Shown here: one piece after another, positions 32,360 through 44,518 of the stretch
How positions within the stretch are numbered: position 1 is the first letter of the stretch
Layout: each line of letters opens with the position of its first letter
Source of the DNA: Marsupella aquatica
Lineage: Eukaryota; Marchantiophyta
Direction: 5' to 3'
Assembly (NCBI GenBank): GCA_973895155.1
Contig: OZ316897.1
Location: 4,216,001 to 4,280,000 of the forward strand
DNA: 64,000 bases
Notes under the pieces: model-generated
Told to the model about the DNA's origin: nothing
The model's database searches: none
What the model saw: only the letters and a program-made list of their open reading frames with translations
Translations under genes and position numbers: made by a program

Positions 32360-35300
32360 ATGCCTGCGCCGGGATGGAAAAAGAAGACCAAGAGTCCGTC
32401 TGGGGTTGGATTAACGCTCTTGAACATTAGAAAGGCTGCTCACAAGGCATATATCGATGCGGAAGATAAAGCTAGCAAGGATGTCCTGGAATCCGTTCTA
32501 GAAGTCCGGGATTTGGATGAGGTGATGGAGCAGGCGGAACTGGCTGGCCGTCTCTTCGCAGCCAATAATCCTCTTCCGGACCTTCTTATTAGCTCGTGAG
32601 TTTCTGATCACTCTCCTAATGCTTTCCTTTGCAAGGGTGCTTGCTTTCTTCTTCTGCTCTTGGACTTCATTGACATAAAAAGTTGACCTAAATACTTTTC
32701 GAATTGTGCAGGGAGGTCAATCAGGAGAACCTCACTCCTTCAGAACAGAGAGAGCAACGGCATGTCGAGGAAGCCCTTCACAGAGCCAGCCTTGTTGTGC
32801 CCAGAAGGTTCGGCTTGCTAACAGTCCGCACTCCAGTTTCTTTGTCCCCAGACCTTCTTTCATTCATATGATCACACAATTCGACCCGGAGACGTAGGGA
32901 ATTTCTTATTTGCGTACTGGGATTGAAAATGATCGCACTCATAAAGGCTAGTTGGATTTGCAGACCTAAATGGATTCCTGGAATGACAGCAGAGGAACTC
33001 GATGTTGAGGAGCGAAAAGCATTTTTGAGCTGGCGTCGAGGACTAGCTCGGTATTGATTCGCACCTTTGCAAGACCTTTCGGGCAAAGTCTGCTTAGTTT
33101 AGGGTTTCTCGACAGCTCTCTTACACTTGTTTTTCACCCTGGTGATATTGATTTTGTCAGGACTTGCGTTGACAGATACCTTTAATGACTGCACTTAAAT
33201 GAGGGAGATGATGTTAGTGCCTCCGCTGAGTCTCTAAGCTGAGTAGGAGGACATGTCACAGCTCTGTAGCTGCTGTTGACGTTCTCTGCTAGGACCCACA
33301 GGATTTGATTTAATGGGTTCCTTGTGTTGAGGCAGGTTAGAAGACAATGAAAAGCTTGTCATTACTCCGTTTGAGAAAAACCTTGACATTTGGAGGCAAC
33401 TTTGGAGGGTTCTTGAACGAAGTGATTTGGTAGGATTTGTCTCCATTCGATCTACCCTTGGCCTCCTGGGGGAACATGTGAAATATCTACTGTGGTCAGA
33501 ACGAACATTCTTGTATTTTTGGCGTATGCTAGGTAGGTTAGTCAGAATGTCGGTGTAGATAAGTACTGTCAGATTGCCCTTAATGTTCTCATGGGTTCCA
33601 GTTTCTCATTTTCTTCAATCCCTTTTGGTGCAGATTGTTCTGGTAGTAGATGCACGAAATCCCCTATTCTACCGAAGCCCTGATTTGGAGGTAATTGTTT
33701 TTTGATGAGCATCCATTTTCCTTTCCAGTACGAAATCGTCGTTTCGACTGTAACGTCAGCTGAATTTAGTGCTCAAACCGATGAAGTATGCGATTTGTTT
33801 TCTAGTCATATTTTGGGGCGTGGTGTCGCGTGGCGTGGCGTTGGCTTCCATTTGTACTTTCCAGGTAGGGGGAGTTATGAAGCATCAGGCCAGAGTTGCT
33901 AATCTGTTTACTTTCTGGCAAAGTCAACAGGCTTATGTGCGGGAGCTGGATGCAAACAAAAAAGTAACGTTGCTTTTGAACAAAGCAGATTTACTGACAA
34001 GCTCTGCAAGGTATGAAACTACAGATTCACTTCGCAGTGGGCGAAGAAATTCTTCATGGCATCACGAAGTGTTGTTATTTAAACGGTCGCTTGTACCTAC
34101 TCAAACGATTCTTAGAAATTTGAATTACATGGATACCCGGACTTACGCATATGTCACCTGTGTTGTACACACGCAGGCAAGAGTGGGCCACATATCTTCA
34201 ATCGCAAGGACTACCATTTTTTTTCTGGTCAGCGAAGGCAGCTACAGCAATCCTTGAAGGGAAGGCTGAAAGCTCCACAAATGTCTCGCTTCAGCAAAGT
34301 TTGGGAGTGGAATCTGATGATCCCATTCATGTCCTTGGGAGAGAAGAGCTTTTACAAAGACTTCAGAAAGAGGCAGAAGCTATAGTCTGTCGACAGAGAG
34401 AGGCTTCACGAACTGCATTGTCGAAGCACGTGAGTGGGAAGTCTCTTGACATAAATGGAGACGTAGCAGATGAAGGCCAAAAGGGACCAGCTGAAATTAG
34501 AGGAGACTTGGGAACTTCGAGGAGGGTGGTCGTAGGGTTTGTTGGTTATCCAAATGTTGGAAAAAGTTCCACAATCAATGCTTTAGTTGGGGAGAAAAAA
34601 ACTGGAGTTACGTCTACGCCTGGGAAAACAAAGCATTTTCAAACGCTCATCATAAATGAGAAGCTGATGCTTTGTGACTGTCCTGGGTTGGTTTTTCCAT
34701 CATTCTCAAGTTCGAAGTCAGAGATGGTGGCCTCCGGAGTCTTGCCGATTGATAAGTTGACTGATCACAGGGGTCCAGTTCAAGTTGTGGCAGATAATGT
34801 ACCTAGGGCAGCACTAGAGGCTACTTATGGAATCTCTTTACCAAAACCCAAGCTGTACGAAGATCAAACTCGGCCTCCATCAGCTGCTGAGTTACTTTTC
34901 GTCTTTGCTGTTTCTCGGGGGTATTTTGCGAATGGTGGTTTGCCTGATGAGACACGTGCAGCACGACTGATATTGAAGGATTATTTAAGTGGGAAGCTTC
35001 CGTATTGTCATTCGCCACCTAGTAGTTCTGATGTTAGTGTTTCAGAGCCCAACGTAGATGCCCCAAACTATGAGGAGTCATCGGAAGATGACCTTGAACC
35101 AGCCAAGGACTTAACAGGAGAGGACGTAGGAGAAGAAACAGATGAAGAAGGTGAGGAAAGCGTCAGTGCATTGAGTAGGATCTCACTGAAGGAGCAGGAA
35201 CCGGAGAGCATGCCATCTCCTAAAGATGTAGAACCAGCTGAAAGTTCTGCCCACTTGTTAGGAGTAGTTGATTCCACAGGTGCTAACATGGCTCGAGTAT

Positions 35301-35524
35301 TTGAGGATTTGGATTCAAGCGTGGGCAGTGATCTGAAAGCGAATAGTGGCAAGGGTCAGAAATCCAGTAGTGCCTCACACAAGTTGCACAAGAAGGCTGC
35401 TAGAAAGAAGGATCGGTCCTGGAGAGCTGGTGGGAAGCAATCTGTCATACCCCAAGTAAGTGGTGTTCAAATCCCCGTTAGTCACGGTGCTGCTGACCGA
35501 TATCAAGTGCAAGTATTTGAGTGA
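32360..35524 (+). CDS. LSG1: LSG1-type circularly permuted GTPase (60S ribosome assembly), intact
   Basis: Seven exons: 32360-32595, 32712-32807, 32964-33050, 33336-33429, 33634-33690, 33931-34010 and 34177-35524. All junctions are GT/AG and in phase, total 1,998 nt, 665 residues, near the usual plant length. LSG1 is a cytoplasmic GTPase that releases the export adaptor NMD3 from pre-60S subunits. Seen: PFEKNLDIWRQLWRVLERSD and VVDARNPLFYRSPDLEAYVRELD (family signature), LLLNKADLL (G4) before GYPNVGKSS (G1) and LCDCPGLVFPSF (G3). This is the G4-G1-G3 order of permuted GTPases. The tail from about residue 500 is acidic then Lys-rich (HKKAARKKDRSW), as in the family. The N-terminus (MPAPGWKKKTKS) differs from the usual MGK start but is followed by the conserved LESVLEVRDLDEVMEQAE block. 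The start is set by the leader repeat ending there. Confidence 0.93.
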
Positions 35525-38500
35525 AGGTCCATTCGTTCCGACCAATATGTAGTTGAGATCGAAAGAAAATCATCTTAGGGGGCAATTCTTACCTCTACTT
35601 AAAATTCACTCTCCCTACTTTTAACAGCTTGTAATTAAGAAAAAAAATTCTTGAGTAGTCCACGACTAGGCTATGTGAAGTGGTCTCAAATTGGTCTGTT
35701 AGTCATCCTTCTTTTTCTAAACCATTTCGGGAGTCGGTGAAATTTTGAGTATCTTCCCTCCTGCTGAATCTGCTTGCCAAGCGCACACCGTCTCCCCCCT
35801 CGCCATCCGTGCCAGCCGACTTCGCTGCTCTTGCAATTCCTTTGCAATTTCTTTATGATGTCATCTCGTGGCCCGCACTGGGTGGGTTTCACCATATGGG
35901 TTTCATTAACCATCAGTCTTGTGGTTCAATCCCGGCATGTAAGACATCGGCCATTTGACGAACTGTTCGACCACAGACCATCAACTACCAACTTCTGAGT
36001 AAGAGCTCAATAGTTTATGTGGCTGTTGAGGAGTTGAATTGAATTGGACATTCTTGGTGCAAGTAGCATCCGTCAAACTCCAGAACCTGTGCAATGAATT
36101 GCTTAAGCTCAACTACCTATGCTTGGGCTTTACTGTCAATTATGTTTTGGCTCATCTCACGGTTAAGCCCAGCAAGGGAAGGCTTGGACTCTTTAACCCA
36201 CCTGATCCTCAAGGATATCTCCCCGAGCTGGACGCACTGGGTTTTTATGCCACATTGCTTCTCATAGAGTAAGATGATGGTCTGTTAGTACATTGATGGC
36301 TGCTAACCCGTGCGCTTTGGCTGGGTTGAGCGTCTTGGGTTTGGCTGGGTTGAGCGTCTCCACCCGGCTTTGCATTCGTGTGTGCATGAAAGCCTTTGAG
36401 CACTTTATGTGAAACGTCTTCTTTCTGGATGTTGGGAAAACGGACGAGACGGTTTACCAGTTTAGAGAGGAATATCCTTATTTTGAACCTTTCTAATAAG
36501 TCAAAGGCTGTCACCTCGTTTCATGGGACAGACGTTTTCACATAAAGCCTTAAACCCTAAAACGTTTTTATGCAGTTGCCAAACTCTGGCTGGTGCCTCA
36601 GAGGGGCTTAATCTGCCAGCATCAACTGTTGTCATCCTTCGTTGGCATGGTGCCTCTCCTGAGAATCCCTTCCCACGTAATATATCCATGAAGCATTGAT
36701 AGGTTGCCCAGATAAACTAGAAGTCCTGAGCAGGATAAGTCGTCAGTGGTTTCAGAAGTTTTATCATGGGATTACAAGGGTGATGGTAACCACCATTGTA
36801 GTTTTCAGCGTCCCCCGTTTGAACTAATGGTGATAGCATCCCACAATGAGGCGAAATATAACTCATTCGAGACAAGAAGCGGCTATGTTTCCTCGTATTT
36901 ATGTGTTATTTATGTTTATAAATAACTCCGTGACATAGCTTTCTCTCAATAACACAAAGAATCCAAGAGAAGAAAACCGGTCACTATTAAAATCACTGTC
37001 ACAGCCTTATCAGACTCATTGTCCTGCTCCTGGCTAGAATAGCAGATCTCTCTGAGTTTAGGACCCTACAGTTATCACTCTATTGTGAAATCAATGACAC
37101 AATCTCCAATCAAAAGTAAGGACCAATCTTCTCTATAGTATCTGTAAAAGAAAACACAAAGAGCCTAGCATCCATTCATCACATCCTAGCCCGAGTTCAC
37201 ATTTGAGCGGAGGTAGCCACATATACCCTGAAAATACTCGCCATGCCAGCTCGTAAAGACAACAACGAACTCACGAGGGTCATTTTGCATTTGACAATAT
37301 CATTTTGCATAGCTGCCACAATTTGTGGGACTAAGAAAAAGCTGCCTCCGTTTTATCCGGGTCTATCTCAGGTTTCCTGTCCCACCTTCATCCTTTCATA
37401 CAAAAAAACCCTCTGAATCCAGCTCAAGGGAACTTTGCAAGAAACTCCTTATTCCTGCTGCGCAGAGACCAAAGATTCCTGACCTACATGTATATCTTCA
37501 AGCACACTGTCCTATATTGACAGTAGTAAAAACCTTTGACTAAACTAGTACCTGACGGTATGGCCTAAATCTTTTAGAACATCCGATCTCTAATATACAA
37601 TTCATAAAGAAGGTTTTTCCACTCTCTACTGTACAGAGACTCATTGTGTCTCTCATCCCTTGAGAGGCTGACCACGCTCCAGGCTAGACGCTCCAGAAGA
37701 CTGCCCATTTTTAGTAGTCTTAGTATCATTCTGGTCACAAGGTTCAGCGATGAAATTATCAGATCTGTGCCTAACTGAATGCATTAGGGACTCTTTACAA
37801 CCACAATCACCGGTCTGGATGACACAAAGGGCACGCCAAACCCCGAGTTAGAAGGCGTATCAGAGATTGGCAACCGGCCGGCGTCATGACCGATTAGTGC
37901 ACTTAAATGAATGAGATGTTCAGGCCTCAAATTATCAATCTATGATCTGATGGCCACCAAAACTTGCTCCGGCCCGTCTACTCCGCGCTCTCGTCCCTAA
38001 ACATCACACCTGTAGATTAGATAGGAAGCTGATTAACTTTCACAAACATACAAATCTGACAAACTTCAGGAGAAAGCCTGTAGGGTATACCAGCGATCAA
38101 CACGAGTTAAATCGATACAACCAGATCAGTTCCTTACATTGACAATGTTCCAATCACTAGAATGACCAACGTCGCGAAAACCGTTCGTCCGGAAATTCTA
38201 TTTCTAACCAGTTGTAAGCAAAAATTCAGAAGGCCAGAGTGACCCTCCGAGCAGCTAACTTACAACAGTAGCACTAGAATTGTAACTCAAATGGAAACCC
38301 TATATTTCAAGCATCATTAACCCGCCACGACGTTTAAAGCTTGTTAGATCTGCTCCAAAATAAGAGACACGAGAAGAGATAGCCTGAGCGTCATCGACTC
38401 TCAAAGAACAATCGAACACCGAAGAAAGTGCATGCGTATTCCAGTTGTACTTGCTGGGAAACAGAAAATGGAACAAACAGACCTTGGTGGTGGGAAGTGA

Positions 38501-38595
38501 CAAGGGATAAGAGCATTACACGTCTGGGTCCTTCACTAGAGTGGTAAGGTGGCTCTCAGCTGGCTGCAGGTTGCCATATTTCTTAATCGCGAGTC
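35525..38595. other. Long intergenic region, no gene supported
   Basis: Mixed sequence without a family match on either strand. Short frames near 36040-36270 and 37325-37540 are open but show no homology that I recognise and lack flanking exons. Confidence 0.4.
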
Positions 38596-38965
38596 TCATA
38601 GAAAACCTATGACGAAAGGTGAAGCGATAGTCCAACCCAGAAAGGCGTGCCATAAACCAAGTACCACGTCCCATGAGCTCGTCCAGTCACAGCTTTCCAG
38701 AGAGCGTCTTTCAATAACAGTAGATGCCTTCCCCAACAACACCCTCTCCAAGACGCAAGAATGGAACCACTGGAGTCGCAACAAGGTTAGCAATCAGCAT
38801 AATAGGCGCGTTGCATCGAGATCCCAGTATCCAAATAGCGCAAACACCCATCAAAGCTGTCACGCCATATATAGGAAAAATACCCAGAGTGACTCCCAAA
38901 GCTGCAGACATAGCCAGTGTCTTCGGTTCTGCCCCCCTCCGCATGACGGAAACCAGTGGCTCACT
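38596..38965 (-). pseudogene. DUF2062-type membrane protein gene, frameshifted
   Basis: The minus strand reads EPLVSVMRRGAEPKTLAMSA, then ALGVTLGIFPIYGVTALMGV and LIANLVATPVVPFLRLGE, which is the DUF2062 domain found in bacterial and plant membrane proteins of unknown function (two or three hydrophobic helices). The frame then shifts by one base within GAGAGGGTGTTGTTGGGG (about 38727-38750) into GKASTVIERRSLESC and LWHAFLGWTIASPFVIGFL, stop at 38596-38598, the normal C-terminal part. The exon seems to start at an acceptor-like TGTAAG at about 38966; the first exon was not found. The shift is either real decay or an assembly error in a G-rich run. Confidence 0.7.
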
Positions 38966-40576
38966 TACATTTTGGCGTAACTAGTTTACTACCCAATTAT
39001 TGCCCCAAGCCATTGCTAGACACTGACTCGAGAAATTCTTACCACTGCTTATCGGTGAAAGCCCTTCTCTGGCTTACTTGTACCCTCTTAGAGGGTCCAG
39101 AAGTTCTAACCCCCTAGCAAAATTTCCAACCGGTGCAATGACTACGGTGACAGCGAATGGCAGACTCCGGCGAAGAATTCAGGAGAGGATCATGCCAACC
39201 TGGCCGGACTAAGTCATTGTGCAAAGAATCACTTCAGCCCGCATGTATATCGATAATTAGGTCTGATCCTACTCCGCTTTCGAGCAAATCTCTCGAATAA
39301 AGATCTCTCTGCTACCGTGTGCTCTGCTCTTCAGCCCAATCGTTAATCGATTTGTACAAACCCTTGACTACTTTCGTGAAGCCCCAGACTTGAAATCCAG
39401 ACACCAAATCCCAATTAAATCCCGTCTTTTTGACCTGCGACCTCTAACGTTCGTCCTCGAGGTAACCGGTTTTCGGCAGATCTTAAACAAGAGCAGTGCC
39501 CTTGCAGACTACTGCATGTAGTGATAACCCTTCTGAGCTCTCATCTGAGCAACAAAACTAAGCAAGTCACCCAATGACGTTTCCACACGCTCAATTTGGT
39601 CTTCTCTGTGTTACTCAGTAGCAATTTTCTGCTTCCCTTCCCTTCCCTTTCACCTTCACCCTCAGTAGCTTCTCCCTTCGCCAATTTTTAGCCATCAAAC
39701 GCCATCATGGGAAATTTTGACCACTTTGGCACTAGCCCTAAATTGCTTTAATAAAACATGAAGCTAGACAGTCCTCCACTCAAGCTTTCTCTAAATTAAA
39801 CCACACACCAACCGCTGTCCAAAACCTTTCTATCCCCTGATCAATGCAGCCCTGAGGAAGTTTTCCAATAAACGAAGGATCGCATTCAGAGAGCCCTTTG
39901 TAGATTCACTCCATTTCACAAGGATCATTGTATCTATTTCACGCCATCCTCCATCAATCTCCATCCTTATCACAGTAGCACACTCCTGGTCAGAAGGACG
40001 AGTTGTAGAACCCAAGAGCAGAAAAACAGTGAAACAGTAACAAAAACATCACGCTTTAACAAGCCACACTCTGCTGTTGTCGAGTGCCCGGAAAGTGGAA
40101 AGCTCGAGGCCGCACTCCTGCTGTTGATTGCTTCACCTCCCACCTCCTCCGCTTCCTCCCTCGCAATCAAGAGCTTCTCTCGAGTCTCGACGACGCGCCC
40201 TCCCACAACTCTCAGGGCTAAGTCACACTGAGTACCAGAGCCAAATGGTAACTACTTGGTGAAAGGGCGCACATGGGAGCACCATCATCAAGCAGGATCA
40301 AAGACTAGCACGGTTAGCATTGCAGAGCATCAGCCGTCACTTGGAGCAAAGTGAGATTTTTCTCCCCTGCACAAATCTGGTTTGATGCTTATCGACTAGC
40401 TTCGGTACAATAGGACGGACAACACCATCAAATGTCTCCAATCTGTCGAAAAGATGGACGGAGGCTCTTTTGGTACGAGTAATACGACACCTCGAGCTGC
40501 GTTCACAGAAAGTACTCTGATCATGATCATGTTAATGCAGGCCATGCTAATGAATCCCCATCCTTCCTGTAAAATC
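38966..40576. other. Intergenic region, possible undetected exons
   Basis: The missing 5' exon of the DUF2062 gene may lie here. A minus-strand frame at 39970-40206 begins MGGRVVETREKLLIAREEAE and is the best candidate for a coding exon, but it matches no family that I recognise. Confidence 0.3.
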
Positions 40577-41003
40577 TCATATATAAGCTCGTACAGCCGA
40601 GGAGACTTTCTCGTTAGCGGACGCAATCTTGACTATCTCCTCTTCGGTTGGAACCACTACCAGATTGGCATTATCGTAGTCCAATACCTTTGCTGTAATA
40701 GGCTCTAATACTCGCTCCTGTTCCAATTTGGTGCTATCCACTTTGGTATGTGAAGTAAGATACTTTGCCTAGTGTGTAGCTCAGCCATTATGGGGTGTCT
40801 CACGGTCGAAAACGGTGCCATCTGGAATTTAAAGCTTTGATCGTCTCATTAGCGTGGTTCACCTCCATCAGTGCCAAAAACGCTGGAAGGTGCATCCCCA
40901 GCTTTCATCCACCTCGTCCGACTACCCTACCTCCATCTTACCGCATATGCACGGTCCTCCTTCCACAGCTTGTCTTCCAGCTCAACAACTCTTAGACCCA
41001 CCT
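40577..41003 (-). CDS. Partial multi-exon gene, unrecognised, helical and acidic
   Basis: Three exon-like pieces. 41003-40942 reads GLRVVELEDKLWKEDRAYA and ends at a good GTAAGA donor. It joins in phase 0 to a piece from 40901 reading LGMHLPAFLALMEVNHANET, then IKALNSRW, with a GTGAGA donor near 40830. 40768-40577 reads LEQERVLEPITAKVLDYDNA, NLVVVPTEEEIVKIASANEK, VSSAVRAYI and a TGA stop (40577-40579). The second join does not keep the last frame, so a small exon is missing or a base is off. The pieces look protein-like and charged, probably coiled. No family recognised; 5' exons may extend to about 42.8 kb. Confidence 0.4.
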
Positions 41004-43148
41004 CTTAGTTCGCCTCCGCCATCTAGATACGCAAGGATTTTAGAAGTTGTAGTTACTCAATCTTTAATTTCCCCTACGTCTGAAGGACATCTTCGCTCTC
41101 AGATATAACTGAAGAAGCGCCAAAAATTAATTAACATGTGTGAAGGTATCCACAAAGTTAGTGAGAAAACTGACTGACGTTCACGTGAGTAAGCTTCATA
41201 CGGAGGCCTTACCTATTTTTTCTTTTTCCCACTCTTTCCAGATTTCCCTGCGGTTGCACTGGCCCCTGCAGCTGCAGACGCATCTCCATTTTTTTTGTTC
41301 ACGCGGCCTTGATGTTTGGGAATCAGTTCAGCTACCTTGAGCATAAGAGCCGTCCCTGCAGAATTTCACCCATCAGGTGACTATCGGTTGGGTCATCTAT
41401 CGATTGATAAGCACCTTCACGTTGACGATGCTTTTATAAGTCGAATTCAGCTACCGTGCAGTAAATAAATAAGGAAGACATACTTGTAGGAACGGCTGAA
41501 TTCATAGGAAGGCCATCCTCTCTCTTCAATTGAACTCGTACTCGTCCTCTTTGCATAAAATCCCTAGAGTAGGCTTTCGTAAGCTGCATCCAGCAATACA
41601 AAGCGACATTGGTATGAGCTTGAGCTTACTCGGCTCCAGCTTAAGTACGATTTCAAATAAAAGTGAATTTAATCCATGATTGAGCTCGGGAAGTAAATCG
41701 TCCTCTAAACTTATCAATATCCTCGGTAGCTCGCTTGAGAGAAAGATCAGTCGGGCTGGGACTTGCATACCACTAATAAATGAGGCGTCATAACACAAAA
41801 ACATGAAGGGGGGCCAAAAATTGAGACACTGTTCAGTACCTCCCCAAAGCGACGGTCAGGCATGGCTAGGAATTATGTCGATGAAGTTCAAGCAGGAATC
41901 GATCAAAACGTAACCCTAACACAAAAACACTAATGCAGGCATGAAAGCACAGAGGATTTAACTCGTAATGCAGCAGTGAGAAAAAAGGAGAAATGGCACA
42001 CTAGAATCAGACAGAGAGGCTTTAGGTGATTCAGGGAGGTCATGCCCACATTTCGAATCTCAACACCATAGCTACTTTAATAAGGTTCAAGTCATAATCG
42101 AACAAGAGCTGACCGTGGAAAACAAACCTAACACACCAATCAAAGCATATGGAACTCAATACGAAAACAGCAATGAGAGAAGGGAACGTGCAACACCTCA
42201 ACGAGACAGGGCAGCTTCAAATAATTGCAACAGTCGTGAATTTCTGCCACGTTTGGATTCTGAACACCTTGGCTACTGCTGATTCGCCTTCCCTCCGCAA
42301 TCGTTTTCTTAGAATTGATATAAATGGGGTAGAAGATCACCCATCGCGTCACATCCGCGGGTTCTGAAGAAATGCAGGCCATGGTGTCGATCGACAAAAC
42401 CCCTCCGTAGCTAACAGGCAGCAACTTTAACCCCTTTCGCGTCGGCACATCAGTGCACGCGAACAAATTTTGGACCTAGGAACTTATTCTCGCAAGTCAC
42501 AAATCAGCGCCAACAAAGTGCCACTCACACGCAGAACAGAACCGATCTAGTTCGGACAATTTGTGTTGTCTGTAGATCGATGCAAAGGGAAACACACACA
42601 CTGATTACTCCTCGATGAATCAGGCGGTAGATGGGACTGGAGCTTCAATCAATCTCTCGACCTTTTGCATCGATGACTTTGGATCACACCGTAGACTTAC
42701 CACACCTTGGGGAAGCACACCTACAACTCCCACACCAACCAGCTGGGACGTTGAATTCACACTTAACACAATAATGTTTGCAGAATTCGGACTCGCTTTG
42801 CTGTTCTGTAGTGAGGTGCCGAACACTATTTATGATGAGTTTGATTTGATTTGAAGCTACGAATTTAATTCTCTTTCGTCTCTTTCGACTGTATATCCTA
42901 CGATTCTCGAATTCCAATCGGACCTACTTCCATGGAAACTGCCAATGTACTCCCACGCCAGACAAGAAAGGGTCAATGACAAAGATGGTTGACTGGAGCA
43001 TCATTCCCGATTCCTTGAAATTTGTTTTGGCTTTATATATATGCTGTGGAACCCCACGGAAAAGGGGAAACAAGCAGCCCGGCCAAGGCACCAGAAACAC
43101 AAAACAAACCGCAGCCCAGGGCAAAACCCCCCGGCCCACCACAGACAT
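41004..43148. other. Region with weak coding signal
   Basis: Minus-strand frames at 41526-41804, 42140-42466 and 42620-42826 are open but give no recognisable domain. They may include 5' exons of the unrecognised gene or its leader. Nothing firmer can be said. Confidence 0.25.
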
Positions 43149-43241
43149 CACACCTCACCCAAATGGTAGGCCCCAAAAGCAAGGGGCCAAGAGTCACACC
43201 TCACCCAAATGGTAGGCCCCCAAAAGCAAGGGGCCAAGAGC
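43149..43241. repeat. Tandem duplication of about 46 bp
   Basis: CACACCTCACCCAAATGGTAGGC... followed by CAAAAGCAAGGGGCCAAGAG occurs twice in direct succession; the second copy has one extra C. It lies in GC-rich, CCC-rich DNA of unknown nature. Confidence 0.8.
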
Positions 43242-43876
43242 CAGCTACCAACCTGGCAGCACAAGCCCACATCAAACATCTATAACATAACCACTATGGT
43301 GAGATCTCAGCCAACTCCTACGCTGGGATGCAATCTAGTCTTGTGCAGAGAACAAACGCAACTGTTTCTTATCAAAGGGAAGTCCCCAACCCACGCCAAA
43401 CAGATTGTCTACCACCTCAGAAAGCACAAGCCCGCAATCAAAGGTCCTCACCGGAGCATCATTCCCTATTACTCTGGTGGGGACCAGATATTCTCTGCTA
43501 GTTTATAGAAATAAGCAAACTCAATTTTGTCTTTCACATGAGTGAGAAAGAAAGCCAAGATGGACCAAGGTTGGTTGTGAAACCCAGATGGATTTGCAAA
43601 GCTTGGATGGACTAGTTCAGACCCTCTAAATAAACTTGGGTGGCATTTTTTATGGCTTTAACTGAAATTTGACTTGTAAACTGGCTCTTTCCAATTTGCA
43701 ATTGGTTTTATTTAGTTCACCTAGTGGTAAGTTGCTCTTCATGTCCATTCTCTAGGTGACCTTGACAAAACTGTAAAGTAGTTCACAATGGTGGTAGTTT
43801 GTAGCTCATGCCGGAACTACTCAAAAAGTCTTTCACAAAAGCAAAGCGTTCGTTGGTAGTTAGTTTATAACATTTT

Positions 43877-44336
43877 TGTAGGATCAAAACGGACAGTATA
43901 ACGTCTCATTATCACTCATATAGCACTCAAGTATACCGACACAAAGGTACGTGGTTCACCAAGTCAAGGCTACATCCACGGCCACACCAAGAGCTTCAAA
44001 AGTACATATCACCATAGTGTGGGGAGAAATCAGATCAGGAAAAACACTCCAAACATACATGTGCTCTATAGTTTCGTGGTTTGCCTCAAGGTCGACTACG
44101 TCCACGGGAAGACAAAGCTTTATTAACGGTTGTCTCTACTCAAGCATCACCATAGCTTTCATCTCTTCAAGCCCTCATCTCTTGCTATATCCCTATGTTC
44201 TCTCTTGAGAACTCTCTTGTGTGCTCTCACACCACAATAAGGATCAATCTCTTCAACTAGGGTTAGAGCAAACCCTAGTTAACATACTGACCATAGTTCA
44301 ACCCAAGACTGAGTTAACCTCTACACATAGCTCCAT

Positions 44337-44375
<39 letters not shown>

Positions 44376-44500
44376 ACTAAGTGCTCTCACTCCATGGGAT
44401 ACAAATAGGGTTATCCCTTCATGAGAGTCTAGTCAACTAATGTTAACTCCGGTTAACTTACTCTAGTTAACCTAACCAAGATTGAGTCAAAATCCTAACA
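43877..44500 (-). mobile_element. 3' LTR of a Ty1/copia element
   Basis: On the minus strand the segment starts TGTTAGGAT and ends ATCCTACA, the TG...CA form of an LTR with short inverted ends. A purine tract lies immediately outside the 44500 end (AGGGGGAAGGGGGAGTT on the minus strand), which is where a polypurine tract should be if the pol remnants at 46.86-52.4 kb (minus strand) belong to this element. Length 624 bp. The matching 5' LTR was not found by eye. Confidence 0.65.
44338..44372. repeat. (CT)n microsatellite inside the LTR
   Basis: About 17 CT dinucleotides in a perfect run, within the copia LTR. Confidence 0.95.
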
Positions 44501-44518
44501 AACTCCCCCTTCCCCCTT
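44501..44518 (-). promoter_or_regulatory. Polypurine tract of the copia element
   Basis: The plus strand reads AACTCCCCCTTCCCCCTT, so the minus strand is a G/A run directly before the LTR start. This is the second-strand primer site in LTR retrotransposons. Confidence 0.6.

Noticed and set aside
38549-38984. Plus-strand frames of 86 and 143 residues
   Set aside because: Antisense shadow of the DUF2062 domain on the minus strand.
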